Shown one piece after another: positions 1 to 5,769 of a stretch of 11,208 nucleotides of DNA. This DNA is from an uncultured Clostridia bacterium (GTDB taxonomy: Bacteria; Bacillota; Clostridia; Oscillospirales; Ruminococcaceae). Within the stretch, counting starts at the first letter, position 1. Every line of letters starts with the position of its first letter. Location of the stretch: positions 1 through 11,208 of the forward strand of contig CALMXN010000183.1 of assembly GCA_937871145.1 (NCBI GenBank), read 5' to 3'. The notes beneath the pieces were generated by a model. The model was not told the origin of the DNA. It ran no database searches and was given only the letters and a program-made list of their open reading frames with translations. The translations under genes and the position numbers were made by a program.

Positions 1-22
1 CTACACGACGCTCTTCCGATCT
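1..22 (+). other. Illumina TruSeq adapter remnant (not genomic)
   Basis: These 22 bases match the 3' end of the Illumina TruSeq universal (read 1) adapter, which finishes ACGACGCTCTTCCGATCT. Genomic sequence starts at base 23. The adapter sits exactly at the window edge, as expected for an untrimmed read end carried into an assembly. It supplies the last base of a Gly codon, six further codons and the TAG stop of the gene that runs off this edge, so that gene only appears complete. Confidence 0.97.
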
Positions 23-423
23 CCTGTCCCGTCCTTGTGGAAGAAGCCTGTTGCAGGCTGTATTTTAAGATAGCACATATTGCTGTCACTTTCATCATTG
101 TGCATAAAATACCAAGGCTCAAATGCTTTTGTAAGTGTATCTCTTATTTGGGCATTTACAGGCATTAATGGATGACCGATATTATCAGCAATTCCGCTGA
201 AGCTGTACATTCTTCTTGAATAGAGGGAAACATTTGAATTTCCCGCGATATCTCTTACTTTCTGTGATAAAGCATATGTAACAATATAAAAAGCATATCC
301 GTCAAAATAAGTATCCACAAAACGAAGAGAAGGGATGTTGTTATCGCAGGTGGCAAGAGCAAACTGATAATCCTTAGAGAATAAATCGGTCATTACGTTA
401 ATTGCATTTTCAAAATCTGTCAT
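23..423 (-). CDS. PNPOx-like FMN-binding split-barrel protein, 3'-truncated
   Basis: About 133 genuine residues are visible. Their layout fits the pyridoxamine 5'-phosphate oxidase-like split-barrel family: an N-terminal helix, a strand reading FALATCDNNIPSLR, then FDGYAFYIVT and a conserved KVRDIAGNSNVSLY block, ending near TGFFHKDGTG, where family members continue with a hydrophobic strand. Members bind FMN, F420 or haem, and most of the small ones have no known substrate, so only the fold is called. The ATG at 423 follows a GGAAGGTG ribosome site about 8 bases upstream. The C-terminal end is missing: residues after Gly134 (DRKSVV and the stop) are encoded by adapter. Its own promoter lies just upstream, downstream of the small-protein operon on the same strand. 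Confidence 0.85.
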
Positions 424-463
424 TTTACTACACCTTCCGAAATTTTTATTTAAGATTAGTAAT

Positions 464-492
464 ATTATACAACTATCCCTGCTAAAAGTAAA
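464..492 (-). promoter_or_regulatory. Promoter of the PNPOx-like gene
   Basis: On the minus strand a perfect -10 TATAAT (464-469) lies 17 bases from a weaker -35 TTTACT (487-492). Transcription would start about 40 bases before the ATG at 423. The spacer and -35 lie inside a 9-bp inverted repeat (475-506), which could act as an operator. Confidence 0.5.
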
Positions 493-506
493 TATTCAGC
501 AGGGAT
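475..506. repeat. 9-bp inverted repeat over the PNPOx promoter
   Basis: ATCCCTGCT (475-483) and AGCAGGGAT (498-506) are perfect inverted copies around a 14-base loop. Read on the minus strand, the hairpin follows the stop of the 192-aa gene by 11 bases and could end that operon, but no T-run follows it. Read on the plus strand it is followed by TTTTATT, yet no plus-strand gene precedes it. It also covers the -35 and spacer of the PNPOx promoter. Transcript end, operator or both are possible. Confidence 0.5.
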
Positions 507-517
507 TTTATTATGTA

Positions 518-1096
518 TTAAATTATAAGATATCCAAGTGCAAGAAGAAGCTTAATGTCAGCACCATTCTTATAGAGAACATATATCAGTATCAGAATAA
601 GCAGCTTTTCCTCGTCAATCTGAAAATTTTTCAGGAGCTTTCCTACACTTCCTGAAACATCTGTAAAAGCATGTTCACTCTTCTTGTTATCATTTGAAAA
701 ATTTTTAAACCTGTTGAAACCACCTAAGTTTGAACCGAACAGCTGTGCAAAGGGGTTTGAAGCATTTTGCCTGTTTTGCGCCGTTTGTTCAGGCTTTTTT
801 TCCTCTTTTGGCTTTTCATTTTTTTCAGCAGCATTTTTGGAACCCTCTTGCTGATTTTTAATATTCTGATTATTATGAGGTTGTTGTTGAAAATCAGGAC
901 GGTTATTTTTCATAAAAAAATCATTGCCGGAATGGTTGTGTGGCTGTTCTTTATTCGGATTAGCCTCTATCTTCTTTTCTGGTGGCTTTTCAGGTGATTT
1001 TATGTAGCTGTCTGCTCTTTTCTGCATCTCACGCACACGCCTGATAGCCTCCTGCTGCATAGATTCAAATTCTTCCTTGTTGTTACAGGATGTCAA
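518..1096 (-). CDS. Uncharacterised 192-aa protein, N/Q/K-rich linker and hydrophobic C-terminus
   Basis: I do not recognise the function. Residues 5-32 form a charged helix. Residues 33-115 are a low-complexity stretch rich in Asn, Gln, Lys, Glu and Pro, probably disordered. Residues 114-125 contain NPFAQLFGSNLGG. The C-terminus (164-192) is two short hydrophobic helices, LLILILIYVLY and LLLALGYLII, separated by KNGAD, suggesting a membrane-surface hairpin. There is no signal peptide. The start is TTG at 1096: a GGGAGG ribosome site lies 8 bases upstream inside the end of the preceding gene, and the two genes overlap by 14 bp, implying translational coupling. It is the last gene of a three-gene operon. 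The LFGSN motif recurs in the 129-aa neighbour, so the two proteins may be related or interact (inference). Confidence 0.75.
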   Translation of the reverse strand: MTSCNNKEEFESMQQEAIRRVREMQKRADSYIKSPEKPPEKKIEANPNKEQPHNHSGNDFFMKNNRPDFQQQPHNNQNIKNQQEGSKNAAEKNEKPKEEKKPEQTAQNRQNASNPFAQLFGSNLGGFNRFKNFSNDNKKSEHAFTDVSGSVGKLLKNFQIDEEKLLILILIYVLYKNGADIKLLLALGYLII

Positions 1097-1472
1097 AAAG
1101 ATCGCCTCCCAGAAGGCCGCTTTCCTTAATTAAAGGCCATATAGCAAGAAGCTTGAATACTTTTGTAACTCTGTCGATTTTAACCTGACTTTCATTTTTA
1201 AGTAATGGCTTTAAAGCATAAAGAAAATCAGTATTTTTATCCTTCTGGTTTGCCTGCTGAAGAAGTTTCTGTATTGCCATTAACTTTGACATATCAAAAT
1301 TAAAATCGCCCGGCTTTTTATCGCTCTCATTACTATTTGAGCCGAACAAGGACGACAGATCAGGCATTTCCTCGCCGTTGCCCTGTCCGAGCATTTCAGC
1401 AAGCTTTTTAATCTGATTCATGCTTTCTTCATCATTGAGAACATCCTGAAGTCTGCTCATCATATCGTCCAT
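1083..1472 (-). CDS. Uncharacterised 129-aa helical protein
   Basis: No function recognised. The N-terminal helix (1-30) reads MDDMMSRLQDVLNDEESMNQ and continues IKKLAEMLGQ. A short linker follows with PDLSSLFGSN (37-46) and a polar stretch. A second helical block (58-129) contains KLMAIQKLLQQ, then KNTDFLYALKPLLKNE, KIDRVTKVFKLLAIWPLIKE and an ending SGLLGGDLFDIL. It is acidic at the front and basic in the middle of the C-terminal domain, with no signal peptide. The overall pattern resembles short conserved hypothetical proteins of spore-forming Clostridia as I recall them, which is a weak recollection. The ATG at 1472 has GAGGTG 5 bases upstream. It is the middle gene: 33 bp after the 79-aa gene and overlapping the next by 14 bp. 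Confidence 0.78.
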   Translation of the reverse strand: MDDMMSRLQDVLNDEESMNQIKKLAEMLGQGNGEEMPDLSSLFGSNSNESDKKPGDFNFDMSKLMAIQKLLQQANQKDKNTDFLYALKPLLKNESQVKIDRVTKVFKLLAIWPLIKESGLLGGDLFDIL

Positions 1473-1505
1473 TTTGTCACCTCAATACAGATAGTTTTAT
1501 GATTG

Positions 1506-1745
1506 TTATTTACCTTGAAGTTTTTTCATAAGCTCCTGAGCTTCAGGAGAAGACATGATTTTCTGTGTAAGTTCTTTATTTGAAAGTGCTTCTTTAAGCT
1601 TCTGAGCATCGTTGTTGTTCATACCTTTTGTCAGATTGTTGATATCTCCACTCTGAAGATCTTTCTTTAATGATTCAGAAGAAGTACCCATTTTCTTGCT
1701 TACCAGATTAATGAGGGCATCCATACCTTTTGGGCTCATGTTCAT
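1506..1745 (-). CDS. Uncharacterised 79-aa helical protein
   Basis: A small, soluble-looking, all-helical protein with no cysteines and no signal or membrane segment. It contains MDALINLVSKKMGTSSESLK, then LQSGDINNLTKGM, then DAQKLKEALSNKELTQKIMS and a SPEAQELMKKLQGK tail. The repeated pattern of short amphipathic helices is typical of small Clostridia proteins without assigned roles, and I cannot name a function. The ATG at 1745 has an ideal AAGGAGG 6 bases upstream; ATG 1739 is a less likely alternative. It is first in the three-gene minus-strand operon and divergent from the phosphoesterase gene. No convincing -35 was found for it, although a TATCAT at 1787-1792 could serve as -10 and would overlap the divergent promoter. 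Confidence 0.78.
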   Translation of the reverse strand: MNMSPKGMDALINLVSKKMGTSSESLKKDLQSGDINNLTKGMNNNDAQKLKEALSNKELTQKIMSSPEAQELMKKLQGK

Positions 1746-1767
1746 AAAAATCCTCCTTTAAAATGAA

Positions 1768-1796
1768 TTGCAATTACTTAAATATTATGATATAAT
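1768..1796 (+). promoter_or_regulatory. Promoter of the YfcE-type phosphoesterase gene
   Basis: TTGCAA (1768-1773), a 17-base spacer and a perfect TATAAT (1791-1796) form a good housekeeping promoter. The expected transcript start near 1803 leaves about 26 bases before the TTG at 1829. This rules out the longer reading frame beginning at 1796, inside the -10 box. Confidence 0.65.
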
Positions 1797-1828
1797 TGCA
1801 AAAATTAGAATTGTACGAGGCGGTTACC

Positions 1829-2305
1829 TTGAGAATAATAGTAATATCAGATACACATAGGAACTTTGATGCTATGTATAAAATTTTTGAACGTAATAAG
1901 GATGCTGATTTGTTTATCTTCCTTGGTGATGGGGAAAGAGAACTTGAGGACGTAAAAATGTTATATCCGGATAAGAAAGTCCTCAGCGTCAGTGGAAACT
2001 GTGATTTTGCCTCAGATTCACCTTATGTAAGTATGACAATGCAAAGGGGTAAGAAGATTATTTTTCTTCACGGGCATACACATGGAGTTAAAGGTGGACC
2101 GGGAGGAGTCGTCGGTCTTGCAAGGGAGAACAAGGCTGATATCGTCCTTTTTGGTCACACGCATCAGAGATATTTCTCATATGAAGATGGTCTTTATGTT
2201 CTTAATCCCGGCAGTGCTGGGCAACCACGTGACGGGAAGAGGCCGTCTTATGCATTCATCGATATTACTGACGCGGGGATCGTCTGTAATCACGTTGATG
2301 TATAA
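1829..2305 (+). CDS. YfcE/MJ0936-family metallophosphoesterase
   Basis: A 158-aa calcineurin-like phosphoesterase of the small single-domain YfcE/MJ0936 type, which hydrolyses phosphodiesters with two metal ions. The full metal-ligand set is visible: SDTH (D8, H10), LGDGE (D34), SGNCD (N57), LHGHTHG (H81, H83) and FGHTH (H110, H112), followed by LNPGSAG (125-131). Length is normal for the family. The cellular substrate is unknown; cytoplasmic location is inferred from the lack of a signal peptide. The start is TTG at 1829, with GAGG (1817-1820) 8 bases upstream. In-frame starts further upstream fall at the promoter or lack a ribosome site. It is transcribed alone, diverges from the small-protein operon, and converges on rny through a shared terminator. 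Confidence 0.93.
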   Translation: MRIIVISDTHRNFDAMYKIFERNKDADLFIFLGDGERELEDVKMLYPDKKVLSVSGNCDFASDSPYVSMTMQRGKKIIFLHGHTHGVKGGPGGVVGLARENKADIVLFGHTHQRYFSYEDGLYVLNPGSAGQPRDGKRPSYAFIDITDAGIVCNHVDV

Positions 2306-2341
2306 TATTAAAATATGCAATAGGTCTTAAAAATGTGAAAA

Positions 2342-2387
2342 AGGCATATAATCTTTTTTAAAAAAGATTATATGCCTGAATTTTTTT
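2342..2387. terminator. Bidirectional terminator between the phosphoesterase gene and rny
   Basis: AGGCATATAATCTTTTTT (2342-2359) is followed immediately by its exact complement AAAAAAGATTATATGCCT (2360-2377), a perfect 36-bp palindrome. A plus-strand T-run follows (2381-2387). On the minus strand the hairpin is flanked by TTTTCACATTTTT. It therefore suits termination of both convergent genes, with A and T tracts built into the stem. Confidence 0.9.
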
Positions 2388-2434
2388 AATTAACTTTATA
2401 TAAAAATGTATATTTAAAAAGTCAAATTTAAAAA

Positions 2435-4000
2435 TTACTTAGCGTATTCAATCGCTCTGCTTTCACGGATAAGGTGGACCTTAATCTGTCCTGGGTAATC
2501 CATTTCGTCTTCAATTCGCTGTGCTATTTCCTTGGCAACAATAATCATCTTTTCGTCGTTGACCTGTTCAGGACAAATCATTATTCTGACCTCACGGCCT
2601 GCCTGAATAGCAAATGATTTTTCAACGCCTTCATAAGATGTACAGATTTCTTCAAGCTTCTGTAAACGCTTGATATAATTTTCGTAGTTTTCACTTCTTG
2701 CAGCAGGTCTTGCAGCTGAAATTGCGTCAGCAGCCTGTACAAGTGCGGCAACAACTGTTCTTGTTTCAACATCACCGTGGTGAGCTTCAATAGCGTGGAT
2801 TACATCAGCATTTTCCTTGTATTTCTTACATACATCAACACCGATCTGAACGTGTGAGCCTTCAATTTCTGAAGATAAAGCCTTACCGATATCGTGGAGA
2901 AGTCCTGCACGTCTTGCAAGGTTTGCATCTACGCCAAGCTCGCTTGCCATAAGTCCTGCAAGGTGAGCAACCTCAATTGAGTGGTTAAGAACATTCTGAC
3001 GGTAGCTTGTTCTGAAGCGTAAGCGTCCGATAAGTTTAACAAGTTCGTGATTGAGTCCGTGAACATTAGTTTCAAGAACTGCACGTTCACCTTCCTGCTT
3101 GATCTTAAGTTCAACTTCACGTTTTGACTTTTCAACCATTTCTTCAATGCGAGCTGGATGAATTCTTCCGTCTGCGATAAGTTTTTCAAGTGATAATCTT
3201 GCAATTTCACGTCTTACCTGATCAAAGCATGATAATGTGATTGCTTCAGGAGTATCGTCAATGATAAGATCAACACCAGTGAGTGTTTCAAGTGTTCTGA
3301 TGTTACGGCCTTCACGTCCGATAATTCTTCCCTTCATTTCATCATTAGGGAGTGGAACAACGGAAACGGCATTTTCCTGAACCTGGTCAGCTGCACATCG
3401 TGCGATTGCAAGGCTGATATATTTTCTTGCCCTGTCTTCACATTCTTCTTTAAGCTGCTGATCGTAGTTTGCGATTTTAACGGCTTTTTCGTGAACAAGT
3501 TTTTCTTCAACAAGATGCAAAAGATGATCTTTTGCCTGCTCCATAGTAAATTCAGATATTCTTTCAAGAATATCAAGCTGACTCTTTTTAATTACTTCAG
3601 CTTCAGCTAATTTGTCTTCTGCAGTTTTATTTTTTTGTTGAAGGAGTTCTTCTTTACGTTCAATGTTATCAAGTTTCCTGTCAAGATTTTCTTCTTTTTG
3701 TTGGATACGTCGTTCTTGTCTTGACAACTCAATACGACGCTCTTTAATGTCTTTTTCTGCTTCGTTACGGCTCTTAATAATTTCTTCTTTAGCTTCAATC
3801 AAAGCTTCCTTCTTGGAGCTTTCAGCGTTCTTCTTAGCTTCCTCAAGAATACGTTCTGCTTCTTTTTCTGCTGAACCGATAGTAGCTTCGGCGTTCTTTA
3901 TTCTATATGAAATACCACGCTTGAACTGGATGATTCCACTAACGGCGGCACCAATAATCAAAGAAACGACACATAGTATAATTACTATCTCAATTCCCAT
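2435..4000 (-). CDS. rny: Ribonuclease Y
   Basis: A 521-aa membrane-anchored endoribonuclease that starts mRNA decay in Firmicutes, close to the roughly 520 aa of the Bacillus subtilis protein. The order is classical: one N-terminal membrane helix (about 3-25), a long charged coiled coil (about 35-185), a KH RNA-binding domain with GRIIGREGRN (224-233) and VDLIIDDTPE, then an HD domain with LNHSIEVAHLAG (H340), LLHDIGKA (H369-D370) and HHGD, ending IEYAK. All key residues are intact. The ATG at 4000 is the only plausible start because an in-frame TAA lies four codons upstream, yet the AGGAGG (4015-4020) is 14 bases away, unusually far. A six-codon frame (3990-4010) begins 4 bases from that ribosome site and overlaps the rny start. 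The gene is monocistronic here. Confidence 0.98.
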   Translation of the reverse strand: MGIEIVIILCVVSLIIGAAVSGIIQFKRGISYRIKNAEATIGSAEKEAERILEEAKKNAESSKKEALIEAKEEIIKSRNEAEKDIKERRIELSRQERRIQQKEENLDRKLDNIERKEELLQQKNKTAEDKLAEAEVIKKSQLDILERISEFTMEQAKDHLLHLVEEKLVHEKAVKIANYDQQLKEECEDRARKYISLAIARCAADQVQENAVSVVPLPNDEMKGRIIGREGRNIRTLETLTGVDLIIDDTPEAITLSCFDQVRREIARLSLEKLIADGRIHPARIEEMVEKSKREVELKIKQEGERAVLETNVHGLNHELVKLIGRLRFRTSYRQNVLNHSIEVAHLAGLMASELGVDANLARRAGLLHDIGKALSSEIEGSHVQIGVDVCKKYKENADVIHAIEAHHGDVETRTVVAALVQAADAISAARPAARSENYENYIKRLQKLEEICTSYEGVEKSFAIQAGREVRIMICPEQVNDEKMIIVAKEIAQRIEDEMDYPGQIKVHLIRESRAIEYAK

Positions 4001-4010
4001 ATTGTAACAT
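3990..4010 (-). other. Six-codon ORF overlapping the rny start
   Basis: ATG at 4010 opens a frame encoding MLQYGN and stopping with TGA at 3990-3992, ten bases inside rny in another frame. It lies 4 bases from the AGGAGG at 4015-4020, whereas the rny ATG lies 14 bases away. Ribosomes could start here and re-initiate or compete at the rny ATG. It may equally be a chance ATG. Confidence 0.3.
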
Positions 4011-4087
4011 TAAACCTCCTTTTCAAAATATAATTATATATTTTAACGATTAATTAAAATAATAATACCGCAATGCGATATAATACT

Positions 4088-4116
4088 ATTTTATAATGAA
4101 TACGTCTTTGTGTCAA
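4088..4116 (-). promoter_or_regulatory. rny promoter
   Basis: On the minus strand, TTGACA (4111-4116) with a 17-base spacer and TAAAAT (4088-4093) forms a near-consensus housekeeping promoter, giving a 5' leader of roughly 80 bases before the rny ATG. It points away from the thrS operon promoter, which uses the same -35, spacing and -10. Confidence 0.75.
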
Positions 4117-4165
4117 GGAATTTTTAGTAAAATCGATAAAATTTTTAATAAAATCACGAAAATTC

Positions 4166-4194
4166 TTGACAGATTTGTCTGAAAGTGATAAAAT
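4166..4194 (+). promoter_or_regulatory. Promoter of the T-box/thrS operon
   Basis: Perfect -35 TTGACA (4166-4171), a 17-base spacer and -10 TAAAAT (4189-4194), with TG at 4186-4187 making an extended -10. Transcription should begin near 4201, about 30 bases before the first T-box helix. The strong core promoter fits control by attenuation after initiation. Confidence 0.82.
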
Positions 4195-4231
4195 CAATAC
4201 CGATAACCATTAAATATTTCGTAAACCATTG

Positions 4232-4457
4232 ATGAGGACACTATTTGTAATATTTCAATTCAGAGAGATTCTGTATTAGCTGAAATCAGAATTATTGGAT
4301 AGCAATGAAGTACCGCCTTATGAGGGTGTGTGAAAACAAGCACAACGTTTTGCTCTATGTTACAGGGCAACAATTAAGGCACAGTTATGTGTGAAATTGG
4401 GTGGAACCACGATATTATCGTCCCTTTGGATATTATTTATCCTCAGGGGCGTTTTTT
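4232..4457 (+). ncRNA. Threonine-specific T-box leader (tRNA-sensing riboswitch)
   Basis: This leader binds uncharged tRNA-Thr and prevents premature termination. Stem I is closed by ATGAGG (4232-4237) with CCTTAT (4316-4321). It carries the conserved AGAGAG bulge (4262-4267) and an apical hairpin ATTCTG/CAGAAT (4268-4273/4287-4292). The specifier loop GAAGTACCG holds the codon ACC (Thr) at 4312-4314. A likely stem III uses AGCA/TGCT (4339-4354). The T-box bulge TGGAACC (4402-4408) lies between GGG (4399-4401) and ACG (4409-4411), which pair with CCC (4422-4424) and CGT (4419-4421) to make the antiterminator. The A at 4405 after TGG predicts a U discriminator in the matching tRNA. The same CGTCCC also pairs with GGGGCG (4446-4451) in the terminator, giving mutually exclusive folds. 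thrS downstream supports the Thr assignment. Confidence 0.95.
4419..4457 (+). terminator. T-box attenuator terminator
   Basis: Two-part hairpin: CGTCCC (4419-4424) with GGGGCG (4446-4451) and GGATA (4428-4432) with TATCC (4438-4442), followed by six T (4452-4457). The left arm is shared with the antiterminator. The ribosome site of the first gene, AGGAAG (4467-4472), comes only ten bases after the T-run. Confidence 0.92.
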
Positions 4458-4480
4458 GTTTTATTTAGGAAGTGACATAA

Positions 4481-4873
4481 TTGATTATTTCAGCTTGTGG
4501 TGATAACTGTACATTATGCCCGAGGTTTATGCCAAAAACAGAAAAAGAACTTTCAGAAACAGCGTTACTTTGGTACAAAATCGGATGCAGGGACAGAATT
4601 GTTTCGAATGATGAAATCAAATGCTATGGATGCAGACCTGAAAATGTCTGCACATACAAAATTGTTGAATGTACAAAGTCACGTGGAATAAGTAACTGCG
4701 GTGAATGTGATGAGTATCCATGCGATAGAATCATCAAGGCTTTTGACAGAACAGCAGACTTTGAAGCAAGATGTCGTGCAATCTGCTCAGAAGATGAATA
4801 TGAATTATTGAAGGATTCTGCCTTCTGCAAGCAGGATAACCTTGATCGCATAAAAAATCAGCAGAACAGATAA
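4481..4873 (+). CDS. DUF3795-like cysteine-rich protein
   Basis: A 130-aa cytoplasmic protein with ten cysteines in clusters: CGDNCTLC (C6, C10, C13), C36, CYGC (C48, C51), C57, C64, and CGECDEYPC (C73, C76, C81). The opening CGxxCxxCP and the later CxGC and CxxCxxxPC fit the DUF3795 family, whose role is unknown; zinc or iron-sulfur binding is likely from the cysteine spacing. The start is TTG at 4481, with AGGAAG 8 bases upstream. It is the first gene after the T-box, so its transcription should rise when tRNA-Thr is uncharged. The radical SAM gene follows after 20 bases. A role as metal-binding partner of that enzyme is inference. Confidence 0.82.
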   Translation: MIISACGDNCTLCPRFMPKTEKELSETALLWYKIGCRDRIVSNDEIKCYGCRPENVCTYKIVECTKSRGISNCGECDEYPCDRIIKAFDRTADFEARCRAICSEDEYELLKDSAFCKQDNLDRIKNQQNR

Positions 4874-4893
4874 GAGGAACATAAGGAGGGTAT

Positions 4894-5724
4894 ATGGTAG
4901 AACAAATTATTACAGTAAAGGATTACCTTACAAAATCAAAGCTCCCTGCGAGTGATTATGTAATAAATCCTTATGTGGGATGTCCTCACGGCTGCAGATA
5001 TTGTTATGCAAGCTTTATGAAGCGTTTTACAGGGCATACTGAACCCTGGGGAGATTTTATCGACATAAAGCTTTGTGATAAGAAAATCAATACAAAGCTA
5101 TTGGAAGGCAAAACGCTTTTCCTTTCATCAGTCACTGATTGCTATAATCAGTATGAGGAAAAATACAAGCTCACCAGAAGCATTCTTGAACAGCTTAAGG
5201 ACATTGATTGTACCGTTGGAATTTCCACAAAATCAAAACTGATAACAAGAGATGTTGACTTGCTCAAGCAATTTAAAAAACTCACAGTATCAATGTCAAT
5301 AAACACTCTTGATGAAAGCTTCAGGAATGATATGGACAATGCAAGCACTATTGCCGAGCGCCTTGACACCTTAAAAACCCTTCACGAGAATGGAATTTAT
5401 ACTGTTCTCTTTATGTCGCCGATGTTCCCGTATATCACTGACTTTAAGGCTATTATAGAACGCTCAAAGGATTTCATTGATGAATATTGGCTTGAAAACC
5501 TTAATCTTCGTGGCGATTATAAAGCAACAATAATGAATTATATTCAGCAGAATTATTTAGAGTTATATGACGAGTACAAGGAAATTTACAATAAGAACAA
5601 CAAGCAATACTGGATAAGACTTTCACAGGAAATTAAAGAGTATTGTGAGAGCAACAATATCAATTATAAAAATTATTTTTATCACGAGGAGCTCGTAAGA
5701 GAAAAAGCAAATAGCAATAAGTAA
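4894..5724 (+). CDS. SPL-type radical SAM protein
   Basis: A 276-aa radical SAM enzyme. The [4Fe-4S]/S-adenosylmethionine motif is CPHGCRYCYA (C30, C34, C37) within NPYVGCPHGC, as in the SplB-like COG1533 group. That group includes spore photoproduct lyase and many uncharacterised relatives. LFLSSVTDCYNQYEEKY (75-91) and VGISTKSKLITRDVDLL (108-124) follow the group pattern of strands around the barrel. It is shorter than true spore photoproduct lyase (about 340 aa), so DNA repair should not be assumed. The ATG at 4894 has AGGAGG 4 bases upstream. It lies between the DUF3795-like gene and thrS (45 bp gap, no terminator or clear promoter), so it falls under the same T-box. Substrate unknown. 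Confidence 0.88.
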   Translation: MVEQIITVKDYLTKSKLPASDYVINPYVGCPHGCRYCYASFMKRFTGHTEPWGDFIDIKLCDKKINTKLLEGKTLFLSSVTDCYNQYEEKYKLTRSILEQLKDIDCTVGISTKSKLITRDVDLLKQFKKLTVSMSINTLDESFRNDMDNASTIAERLDTLKTLHENGIYTVLFMSPMFPYITDFKAIIERSKDFIDEYWLENLNLRGDYKATIMNYIQQNYLELYDEYKEIYNKNNKQYWIRLSQEIKEYCESNNINYKNYFYHEELVREKANSNK

Positions 5725-5769
5725 AAAATATTGTTAAATATACAAATAGTATTATAGAAGGAGAAAATT

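Noticed and set aside
767..997. Plus-strand frame encoding a Phe/Leu-rich 76-aa peptide
   Set aside because: It is the complement of the Asn/Gln/Lys-rich linker of the 192-aa gene; the hydrophobic translation follows from that composition, and the frame has no ribosome site.
1787..1792. TATCAT as -10 for the three-gene small-protein operon (minus strand)
   Set aside because: No acceptable -35 at 16-18 bases; the operon must have a promoter nearby, but I cannot place it.
1796..1828. Upstream start for the phosphoesterase gene adding 11 residues
   Set aside because: TTG 1796 lies in the -10 box and before the predicted transcript start; the family begins at MRIIVISDTH, and GAGG is correctly placed for TTG 1829.
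3663..4007. Plus-strand 114-aa frame opposite the rny 5' end
   Set aside because: It lies antisense to the RNase Y coiled coil and membrane helix. Its Ser/Leu richness mirrors Lys/Glu codons, and rny is certain.
4894..5724. Calling the radical SAM gene spore photoproduct lyase because a sporulation gene is nearby
   Set aside because: It is about 60 residues shorter than true SplB proteins, and the spoVAC gene is in a different transcription unit 5 kb away; only membership of the SPL-like group is supported.
5725..5769. Possible separate promoter directly before thrS
   Set aside because: TTGTTA and TATTAT are present but only about 13 bases apart, too close for a normal sigma-A promoter.
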